A DNA stretch of 64,000 nucleotides from Meandrina meandrites (lineage: Eukaryota > Cnidaria > Anthozoa > Scleractinia > Meandrinidae): positions 2,587,501-2,651,500 of the forward strand of contig OY855908.1 of the NCBI GenBank assembly GCA_963693305.1, read 5' to 3'. The notes beneath the pieces were generated by a model. It was not told the DNA's origin, did not search any database, and saw only the letters and a program-made list of their open reading frames with translations. The number at the start of each line of letters is the position of its first letter. The first letter of the stretch is position 1. Below are positions 48,122 through 59,100 of this stretch, in pieces. The translations under genes were made by a program, and so were the position numbers.

Positions 48122-49323
48122 TCTCCTTCTCACTGGCAAAGGAAACATTTTTATTTGATGAAGAAAAAAAACTGTTTGCAGGTGCATGGGGTTCAGAGCT
48201 ACGTTATTTTTGTAAATTTAATGTGGCTCTGAACTCCACCTAGAAAACTATTTTTACAAGTTTTTTGCCAATACGACAAAAACATATTAAAAACAAAACC
48301 TTTCACTGAGTAGGTTTTGCGATAATATGCTTCAAAAGATCAAAAATATGATATCTTTGATCTCTTTAATTTTGCCATGGCAATAAATGTTGACGTCATT
48401 AGTTTGCTGATAAATGGTTTACTGGTTTACAGTAATCGATTTTTAGCAGCATTATCAGGCTAGCCAAAGACGGGAATGAGCTAAAGATTAGTCTTCAAGT
48501 ATTGTGAGACACCTTAAAGAAGAGGCATTTGCTATAGAAACAAGTCGGAATTTGGAGATAAAGTTTAATATTGTTCAGGGTGGTGAGGTACATAATAAAA
48601 AGTAAGCTATTTTCGCTTCTCGTGATGAAGTTCCTTGGGAGGTCGATCGATTCCATCGCTTACTGCCAGTCTTTACCAGGTGATGAGCGACTGTTAATGA
48701 GTCACCAAATGAAGCATTATGACCGGCTGTGATTGGTGGATTTCAATCTTCACCCCATTACCATATCCCGTCTCCTGTTTCTGCTTTTGTTGATTGCGGG
48801 CGTCCATGCTTCTACGAATTCAATTCCATCCGGTCGTAATCCTTAGCTCTATCCTTTCCGTCATCGATCTCCTGATCTCGACAATGTGCATCGAAAGAGA
48901 ATCATGTAAACCACGTGCATGCCATCTTGTTAAGTCGGGTCGACGGCGCGCGTCCTTCAGTGGCATCTAGTGTGACGTCAGTGGGTGTAGTGTCCAATTT
49001 CGCTTAAGGCCTTTGTTGTAGTTTTCACCTCTATAAAAAGATTTCTAAACACTTCGCGCATCATATGCGGCAAGCAAGTAAATAAGTATATGGCACCGTG
49101 GAGATACACAGCAAGCAGAATAGAATTTTAGTACTGATTAACTATTGTGCAAGTGTTTTTTCTGCAGACGTAAAGCATAGAGTGAGAAAAAAAACGGCGA
49201 GTAAGATGGATCACACCAAGAAGCAAGCGCCTGCAACGGTTTGTGTATAGGAGACTCAAGTGTTAATTACGGAATCAGGCTGACATTAGATGCCTTAGGT
49301 TTGTTGTGCCAGTTCGCTTGGGT

Positions 49324-49341
49324 TTGCAAGCCTATATATAT
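49324..49341. repeat. (TA)n microsatellite
   Basis: Nine TA dinucleotides in an L2 intron. Confidence 0.9.
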
Positions 49342-50430
49342 ATATATATATGGCAGAGTTACTTAACGGCTTTCAGATCAACTTTACTTGTTAAAAACAT
49401 TTTTTTTTTTCAAAAACTTGCATCTGTTTTAATTTTTTTAGTTCAATGTTACATTATATACTCAAGTCTAAAACATAATTTTACTTCGTTGAAAAGATTT
49501 TTTCTGAAATGTAGCCCAGCGAAGGTATGGAGTAACCTTAACCCTTTTAGTTCCCGGATCAAAATCAAAATTCTCCTTCCTGATATCCATTGATCATTGC
49601 TATCAGGCTCTATAGTTACCAATGCCACCGATATGGTAAAGAAATCGTATATTAGTCAGGCTTGGATTGAAACAGTTAAATTGTAAACAACATGAGAAAG
49701 AAGACAATCTATAATGTACTTATCTGAAATAAGATGTTAAGAAAAGCCAACACGAGCTGCACAACAAGACACAGTGCAATTCCAAATGACGATTTTTTTG
49801 TTCAACCTGAGGAAAAAATAAGAGAGGAGACGTCAATAAGTTTGTTGCTTTAGTTTACTAATACATAAGTTCACCATATACAAGAACAAGACTAATTTTG
49901 CATTAAATTTGGGGAGCGACAATATTCGACATCCAAGAATAACGAACCGGATATATATTAACCTTCCATTTCTGTTAATGTACGACATCCAACATGAGAT
50001 TTTGAGACAATGTTCCTATGCAATTGATGGACTATTCTCTTTATAAGGTATTTGACAGCGAACGATGCTGAAGGATACATGAGAGGTTGATCATTACAAA
50101 AACTTACCTGAAATGAGTTGTCTTCCTGATAGTGACTAGAAGTACAAGATGCACACACCGCAATCCATCATGGCGCGCTGTATTGTCTTTCAAAAGTATC
50201 TATGCTCAACCAGCTGGAGAAGAAAAGCAAATACCTTTAAAACTAAGCTAATTTACTGTTTCAAGTTGAGCTTTTCATTATTACTGAGCAATACGTCACA
50301 CGAATATAGCTGCCAATTCTTAAATTTTTTTTCACGTCGACACCCAAATTAACGGGGTGGATGCTTAACGTTTTACGTTCAGTCCAAAATGTTTATTCTC
50401 CGTAGTGATTTCCACACGTTTCTCTGGATG

Positions 50431-50468
50431 ATAGTTCGGAGAATTTGGTGTTGCATCAAGACAACAAC
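50431..50468 (-). other. Conserved intronic element of L1/L2, minus-strand copy
   Basis: Minus strand: TTGTTGTCTTGATGCAACAC then CAAATTCTCCGAACTA. It lies 74 bp downstream of the L2 exon at 50542-50637, matching the spacing of the copy in L1. Confidence 0.55.
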
Positions 50469-52116
50469 TTTTTAAAAGATTCTATGAAGCAATCAATTTG
50501 AAATCGTAAATGACACAAGAAATAATAAAACTACGATGAACTTATCTTTAACGAAGAAGTTTCCAATATTCAACTGACATTAGAGTCCAAAAGCTACACG
50601 CTGCGATCCAAAATGGATGTAGTTTCTTTAGAATTATCTGTGTTAAAGAAAGAAAAGAAAATATGATCAAGATATTATATTTTTTTTTCTTGGCTTAATA
50701 CATGTAGAACGTCTGCCATTAATTTTCGTCTTGGTTTACGGACCATCATGTCATACGATATGTTCTCAGGGGTTTTGCACTATCTAATAATTACAACCAA
50801 TAATATTCAGCCGTCAGTTTCGATCGCTTTGAAAGCAGAAAAAATGTTAAACTTGATGTCAAATCTTTTTAGTTCCAGACTCGGATATAAATTCTGATTA
50901 ACAATTGCCTTATTTTTGGGGGGTGAGAATTTGGTGGTCAGTCAGTTAAACGTACCTCAGAAAATAAATGCCCCAAAGCTGACTACCAATCATCATTAAA
51001 TGTTTTCGAGTTTGATAACTACGTGACGTGATAACTCTTGGACCTAAACCGTGCAGTGGTAATCAGATATAAACGACAGAAAAAAAATAACTAAACTATG
51101 ATGTACTTTGGAAGGAACAAATACAAACATGATGTACTCACTGACTAAACTGTCTGCATCAGTAAAATGTACTTGAGCCAAAGTCCAAGAGCCCCACGTT
51201 GCAATCTGAAAGGAGGGTTACTTCTTTGAAAATGTTGCGTTCCAGCTGGAAAAAAATAAATTTGCATCAATAAAATTAGCTATTTATTTTCAACCATTCA
51301 GTAATTTTTAGTCGTGACTTGCAGTGACTTTCTTAAGCTTAGCAGTAATTCCTTTGCTATCGTAAACGTGTTTGTTCTAAGAATTTGGGCAGTCTGGTTG
51401 AACAGGAAGACCATGCATTTCGTAGTTTCGTTTTGGGAACCACCGCAATTATGCAACTTCTCTCTGCCTCAATAAAACAATAAAAAATTTAAACTCAAGC
51501 AAACAGGCAACTTCCAAAGCACCTGGCAGTTCAGTGGGAACTACGAAACATTTGTGCAACACATTACAAGCAATTTATCAAAAAGTAACGTCCGAGATAA
51601 TTGTTTAAATAATGTCTGCCACTTTATAGGAGAGAATATGAATTGAGTTTATCAACAAGAACAGGCCATAAAAATGGCAAAATCAGCAACACGCGAAAAC
51701 TGTGTTTGACCAAGAGAGTTTGACTTATCTGCAACTGGAGTTGTTTGCAACATGAAGGGGCCAACCAGGATAAATCAAAAACGTCGCACTTAGTTTGGAT
51801 TGGCGATTGGCTCCAAAACTTTCCTTCATAATGGTAGCAACTCCTTTGGACAAGCCCCTGTTTGTCACCGATTAGCTTCGCTGAAACATTTACAACGGAA
51901 TGGCTATCAGTTAACCCGTTAAATGGCCAAAATTGAAAGCTAAATAAACGAAACGAAAAATTATAACATGCTACAACAACTAAATAAAACAATTAAGAAA
52001 AAACAGAAAACGCCGGGTTACCTGAAGCGGGAGGACATAGAGGAAGATGAAGGCTTGCCTTTCACAGAACACGACCGTTGACAACATCAAAATGGCCGGC
52101 GTGTCCTCTGAGACTT

Positions 52117-52127
52117 CTTTATATACG
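52117..52127 (-). promoter_or_regulatory. TATA box of locus L2
   Basis: Minus-strand GTATATAAAGAAG precedes exon 1 of L2; the following GTCTCAGAGGACACGCC aligns with GTGTCAAATGACACACCC after the L1 TATA box. Confidence 0.65.
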
Positions 52128-52130
52128 CTC

Positions 52131-53174
52131 CTAAAATTCATTCCAGTTACGACAAATATATTTTGTAACGTTATTTTAACCTCACAAGAGAATGTACACT
52201 ATGTTACGTGATAACTGTAGAAGTATTTAAGGCGTGCAGTGTAAGGTGTCTCTAGGGCCTAGTAGACTATTTAAGGTGTGTTAAGTTATGCAAGAGCCAC
52301 TCGAGGCATCTCTGTTACCCTTGATTTTTATTTTTTATTTACTTGCTGTTGTAATTTTCCAAGAGTCTATATTGCTTTAACGCTCGCTTTATATTGTGCA
52401 TCAATAAACGAAATATCCGCTCCTAATTCTGTGACTATTTTAGATTAGTTAAAAAAAATTTTATAATGATTTCCGTGTGATTAGAGTAGAAATATCATTT
52501 GCATACGTTGTTCACACCAAATGTTTCGTAAAGATCGCAATGGTGCATTGTATCCAGCGAGAATTCAAAAATGTCGCAAGAAAAGCACGAACTTTAAAAC
52601 ATGAATACGGTGGAATGTTATTTATGAATAGAAATTTTTGGCAGAAATCATACAGGCGCATAGCTGCCTCAGTAAATTTGAAATAAATTATGACAGGTTT
52701 TTCAAATCAATGGGCGCGTAATTTTACGTATCGAAATAGACCTTAAAGAAAACGCACGAACGGCTGGCAAGTGACGTCAGCGAAAAATTTTAAACTCCAG
52801 GGATCCATAAGTTTTTTTCTGTTTTATTTGCGTCGTGATGTCGTGTAAATCTGACCACATCAACCCATGCTCCAGCACGTTTAGCATGCTATGCGTGCCT
52901 TGTATTATTTTGGTGCTCGTCGAGTGTGGTTGCCCTGTGGCTTGGCGGGATCGGGACGAAGTCTCGTCCCAGTCTCCACAACACTTGAGGAACATGTGCA
53001 AGTTGCCTTCAAACGTGTTGACCTGTCATTCTGCTAAGTTTTCAGCTTCATTGTCTCATTTGTTGCCAAGATATCCTGCCCACTTGATCGTGTATGGGTC
53101 ACATAGGCTCGCCTGGTATCAATAGTTTGAAATTGATGTATTCTTGAGACCAAATGGCGTGAAAAATCGCTGCC
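52131..53174. promoter_or_regulatory. Divergent upstream region of L2 and the TFCP2-like gene
   Basis: It separates the L2 TATA box (minus) from the TFCP2-like start codon (53175, plus). An upstream ATG at 53156 is followed at once by TGA. I see no TATA box near the TFCP2-like gene and no supported ORF. Confidence 0.45.
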
Positions 53175-56100
53175 ATGGCAAGTAACACAAGTTGGCGAAT
53201 AGACGACATGGACGGTGGTCTCGATGGAGGTCTCGCCTCGGAGTTGTTAAATCTCTCTGGTTTGGGCAATGAATATGGAGCCGAGGGAGCATACAACATG
53301 AGGTATGGACAAAAACTTTGTTAATTCATCAGGAAGAAAAAGTGTATGTTTGCTTTCCTCTCCAAGAGGTTGGCGTGAAAATTGTACAGTTGCTTGATCA
53401 TGTCACTGCAATCGACACTAAATTAAATATTTTGTTTTCAATAGAAAGTGCTTTTAATCTTTTTTGATCAGGAATGCGGATTTTGCATTCGAAAATTAGG
53501 TTTGGGAGCATATGCATAAAAGGCATAGTAATTTTTAATTTGTTTACATTAGACGTTCACGAAATTTGGGACATTATTCAAACCTGGATGTTTTATGCTG
53601 ACAGTGTCTTGTGTTTGTATTAATATTCGTTTTGCTGCTGATATAATTGTATAAATCGTACTCTAAGTCTAAAGGTTAACTCTGTAAACCATAAATAAAT
53701 TATGAATACGTTACAAATAAGTTGTAAACAATTTATGGATTAGTTACAGTACCAAGCATAATTAGAATAACTTGAAATGAACAGTCACGTTATTAACAAC
53801 GTTTTTGTTCATATTCCTTCTCAAACATTTGGCAAATAGTTGTGGATATGTAGTAAATATGTACACTGTAGCAAATCTGTGTAATATTTTGAAAGTGAGT
53901 GAATCTAGAGCTCTAGCATAACCATTTCCTCCCCCACCCCACCCCCCAGCAGTTGGAGAGGAGAAGTGCCAACAAGCAAATTATTTTTACAGCTAAATGT
54001 GCTGCTATCTGTATGTTGCTTGCATATGTAGTCTATAATTAACTTTTGTGAGGCCTTGTATCTGTTGACAGCTGATATTTTTTTTTGTTTTCTCATTCTA
54101 AGCAATGTCCTCAATTTGCCCATTTTCAAGGATGAGCCGCCAGGTGTTCATCAGAATATGGACATACTTGGTCCTGATTCATCATCTGTAACAGAGTAAG
54201 TACTTGAAGAAAGGGTGGGAGCCTTGCTGGGGTTATAGTGTATTTTAAGAAGTTTTCCCATGGGGGAGCAGGGGTTGCGCAGTGCTCACCTCCCACCAAT
54301 GCACCCGGTGACATAAAAATAAAGCAAATATGTATACAGTGGAACCCCGTTAATACGGCCACCAACGGGCCATGGAAATGTGGCCGTATTAACGGGGTGG
54401 CCGTATTAACGGGGTGGCCGTATTAACGGGGCTGGGTTAAATTTCATGACTGGTCTACTCAAGAGAGAAAGCCGCAACTTTTGTATTCATTTGCTTTATT
54501 ACACACACAGTGACTTAATCGCTTTGTAATTTAGCTAAGGGAATATTACTGTCTATTCATTTTCTTTTAAATTGTTGTTTGATTGGTTACAATTGATGAC
54601 TTGTTAACCACAAAACCACAGACGTCAATGACATGACAAGTTACAGGGGTTTTGAATAAAATAGTATCGTTCAATATTGTTTCTCAAGTACTGTATTTGT
54701 TTTGTTTGGTCAATTATAAGTGGCATTTGGTTCGAGTGGCCGTATTAACGGGGTAAAATTATAAAGGATTATACAGGTTGGGATTTCAGAATGTGGCCGT
54801 TGGCCGTATTAACGGGGTGGCCGCATAAATGAGGTTTTATTATAAGGAAATATACGGGCGTTTCGCCGGGACAAAAATAAGTGGCCGTAATAACGAGGTG
54901 GCCGTATTAACGAGGTGGTCATAAGGCGGGGTTCCACTGTATTGAGTTTGTTATTGGTTCTCGTCCTTGCTCCGATAGTTTTTCACCAGGTAAGGGTTCT
55001 CCAATTCACCTCCCTCTACAAAAACCAACACTTCCATATTCCAATTCGATTGGGAATACATGTATGTGGTCCCACAAGCTTCTGGCTTTAAATACTAGCG
55101 TGTCTAAACAAAGGTAATATATTTATTATTAAAAGCAGGCGTCAACTGGTGAAAATCACCCTGTACTTTGTCTTTTTACTCTGTTGGGATATATCCTCTG
55201 ATTGTTTAGTGAAAGAGGATTAAAATCAGCTCAGTGACTGAGAAGAAATTGGTTTAATTTTGGAAAAGTGGATGCTTTCAAGGGGTTAAGTCACAGAGGA
55301 AGGTTGACTGTATAATATTGTACAGCTGTAAACGTAATTCAAATAACGTACTGATTATGATCATTACATGTACTAACATTGTTTTTTGTGCACATTTTAG
55401 AGTGGTATCTACTTCAGGTACTTCTTTGAATTCTACTTTACAAACAAAGCAGGAAACATTAATGGCATGCGGCATGTCCCCATCTCAGACATCACAACTT
55501 TCACCTGCTACAAATGTGCAGTCCACAAGGTAGGCTGTGCTCAATTAATTATAGCTACAAGACTCGGAAAAAGGCTTGAACTTTGGCTGACCATGCAGCT
55601 TTCAAAGTTTGCTTACCCAGAACTGTTGCATGTTAGTCTTGTTTACTTTTTTTAACAATTCAGTCAGCGGATGACTTGCCCGGACCTTTGTCCATCGAAT
55701 ACTGAAGACTTAGTGAGAATTAAAGTTGCTTGTCTGGTATTATACATGTAATTTAGTTGTCCTAGACGACCAGACGGCACCTTTTTCAAGCCCTGCAGCT
55801 ACATGTAGCTTCAACAGCTTGACATGCAGTGTTTAGCATAACCCAGTGACCGACTTCTTAGGCAAACTAGCAACCTGATTGGCTACTCAAGCGTGATGTA
55901 ATCTTTAATAGACTGCCCTGGGAGTGTGTACAAGTAAAATGTCAAAAATCGGAAACTAAAACTGTAAACCACTTTTGCTGAGCTTTTTGTTGAATAGATT
56001 GGTCTCTGAGTTATGCTAAAACAGTAAAGATGACTCGCTCTTGGTTTCTATCAATGAAGCCCTGAGCCAATTATAAGCCAGTAGAAACCTCAAGCTAACA

Positions 56101-59100
56101 AGCTAATTGCTATCTCAGTATTAAAGATATTGTGAAATTCAGAAAACCTTGAACACCAGAAATATTTTATGTAGTTTCTCATTATGTTGCAAGGAAAAAC
56201 AAGAAAACTAAATTGCAAACAGCAACAGTAATAATAAGTTTGTGGTTTACTTGGCTGTCCTGAACTTAATTGTGATTGGTCACGACACAATCAACATTCA
56301 CCATAATGTCTGTACAGTATTAGTTTAGCTATACAGTATGAAGACTGTAGCACAGTGTACTGTGTAGTTTGATTACAGGTGTACAATGTTTTTTTTTACA
56401 CCTTTTGCAGTCTGGGCTATGGGTTTATTCACATTTTGAAGGCCCCGACCTCTCCAACAAAGAGGCTGGAAGAAGACTCACTGACATATCTCAATCAAGG
56501 TAATGTATTCATCAACTAGACAGCATTTATTGCACTTTTATTATGCCACATATTTTCACTGTGAGCAAAAAACAGCCAAATCTTCTAAATTAACTTATAT
56601 GCAGACTATTAATTTTATTTCTTTAAAACACAAATCAGGAAAGAACTTTTTAGTGCATGTACAATAATAAAAATAAAAGTAAATTGTAAATTGTTTACTA
56701 TGCGTTGAAGAGATAACATTTTCGAATGTTTTGAGACATCTTATCTGTCTCTTCATCAGCATTATAAAATGTTGTTAACCTACAGTACATGTTTGTTCAT
56801 TTTAAATAATATATTAAATAATTGTGCATCTTCAACATTTTATTTTGTTACTGACTCAACAACGAGTTCCTATCATGTATTCTGAATTTCTAGAAAACCA
56901 TAAAGTTTTGGAATATTGCAATTAATACTTTTGAAGCAAAGTACACGTGTATCAGGATTTTTTGAGCTTGTTCAGCAATTCTCAGTATTTCTAGCCAGGG
57001 CCTTTTATTATTAAGTAACTTGAGACACTGAGCATTCTTGTAAATGATTACTCAACACATTTTGAATCACACCAGCCTAATATCAATTTCAGGGCAACCT
57101 TATTTGTTGGAGATGCTGTGTCTACCAGTGGAAGGAGCAAAGTTTGAGGGGCAATATTTGAAGGTACATGTAAAGAGTCCTCTAGTATTTAGGAAATAAG
57201 CTCACTGTCATTTACATGTTAAATCAATCAGTATTTTGTTACCCCGGTTCTTGTTATAGGAATGTGCAGTGATATACATCTGGGTTGTTGCAGTTTTGGG
57301 TTACAAGATAACCTTATTCAATGGTTTAACACACGCGGACATGTTGAGAGTTGCGTAGTATTCTTCCAAGCCCCATAGGGGCTTACTCTCGTAGTGCCTC
57401 TCTCCACCCAGGTGTATTAATGGGTACCAGCAAAGTAATGCTGGGGGTAACCCTGCGATGGAGTAGCATCCCATCCAGGGGGGAGTAGAAATACTCCTAG
57501 TCGCATAAGCTCTGACCTGCCCCCACCCCCCAACCTACACTTAACTTTCCCTTAATACTGGGTTTAAGGATTCCTGGCCTTGGTTTTCAAAGTTCTGGAT
57601 TTCTGGAATTCCGGCTTTTCAGGATTTCGTCTTTTAGGGCAATCCTTCACTCTAAATTATAATTATAGTGGCAGCTTATTTACCATTATCAAGTTTCCAG
57701 TTGATAATCAACTTCTCCCACCACCCCACCCCCACTTGCCTGCCAAAGCAGCACAGTAGTTTTTTTTTATAAATTAATAGCTTTCATCAGTATCGTGATG
57801 GACATATATATTAATTTTAGAAATTTACAGTGTACTCCTACTATACACTTCATGCTAATGGAGATTTTTAACCTGCGTGACCAAATAAAGTATGTATGTA
57901 TGTATGTATGTATGTATGAAACTGAATTCAAGCAGCAACCACTAGTCCCTCAGTAGTCTATACCGTGTATCAATCATGTATTTTCATGTACTCATTAATA
58001 TCCTTTATCCATTCTGTGCAGCACACACATAAACTGAGTGTAATACCTTTTCTCCTTTACATTATCTATGTAGAGTGTTGTAAAGCTCTGTTTTTATGAG
58101 AGAAAACTTCAAGTCCAAGAATCTGAGAAATACGAGGAATGGAAGAACAACCGGCCAGCTGACAGAATTCTGGAAATAGGTATTCTATAGTAGTAATTTC
58201 ACTTTTGTTCATTGTGAAGAACAGTGTACAAGTATGTGGCCTATTTTCAAAACCTGTTAAATTCCACTTACCGACTTTTTTTTATCAGGGTTCTTTTCAT
58301 AAAATTTATCCTTGATATTTTATTTTACTAGATGTTCCCATGTCAAGTGGTGTTTCAAACATCCGAAGTAAAGGAAATTTACTTAATTGTTATGAGTTTG
58401 AGTGGGATCCAGCCAAGGGAGCCGAAGTTTACATAATCGTAAGTTGAGCTTCTGTATTTTTAAATATAAATTTTCCGTTTCCCACAAACATGGATATTAA
58501 AGTCACCCGCAATAAGTTATGACAACCCACAAAGTATTACTGAACAAATGAATGGAATTATAATAAATTAATAAGAAGACGATGATGATGGGAATTTGCA
58601 GTGGCATTTCCACAAAGTGGCTCTTCATCCACTGTTCCCTGATTGAATTGCAATTCAAAGTGTTGGTTTTTCTGGAGGGAGGAAAACTGGGGGAACCCAG
58701 ATAAAAAACCCTTGGAGCAAGGACGAGAACCAACAACAAACTCAACCCACATATAATGGCAGGTCTGGGAATCAAACCCGGTCCACATTGGTGGGAGGCG
58801 AGCGCTCTCACTACTCTGCTACCCCGGCTCCCCTGTACCCATGAAGTAAATACTTCCACTGGATGGCATGGGATGCTAGTCCATTATACCCTTGGCTTTT
58901 ATACATGTGGGTGCAGAGAGGCACTGTGATAGTAAAATGTCTCACTGAAGAGCACAACACAGTACCCTGGCCAGGGCTCAAACCCCAACCACTTAATTAT
59001 CTGATGTCCAGCATGCTAAAAATCTAAAAATTATGCTACGGCACCTACTGCGAGTAGCTGTACTCTATGCTGTGGAAACTGAAGTTAAGTGACGGACTCG

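Larger units (their letters stand above)
46546..52095 (-). ncRNA. Locus L2: inverted paralogue of L1, nine exon-like units (predicted non-coding)
   Basis: Minus-strand units: exon 1 from about 52095 to 52022 (…TTCATCTTCCTCTATGTCCT in part, ending CTTCAG|GTAACC); 51725-51880; 51138-51245; 50542-50637; 50108-50213; 49720-49806; 46983-47079; 46762-46869; 46546-46655 (acceptor decayed). Acceptors are mostly pyrimidine-rich; several donors share TTATTTCAGATAA|GTACAT. Internal consensus: CCAT.TTGGATTGCAG.GTGT then TTGGACTCTAA. The unit at 50108-50213 starts CTGGTTGAGCATAGAT, nearly the same as L1 exon 3. A short ORF from ATG in exon 1 ends at once in the next exon (TAA), and frames are not kept between units. 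A 2.6 kb intron (47080-49719) holds a TIR transposon. Interpretation as one spliced transcript is inference. Confidence 0.55.

Noticed and set aside
51624..51992. 122 aa minus-strand ORF with hydrophobic stretches
   Set aside because: It spans an L2 exon-like unit and both flanking introns; no family resemblance, and the predicted splice sites cut through it.
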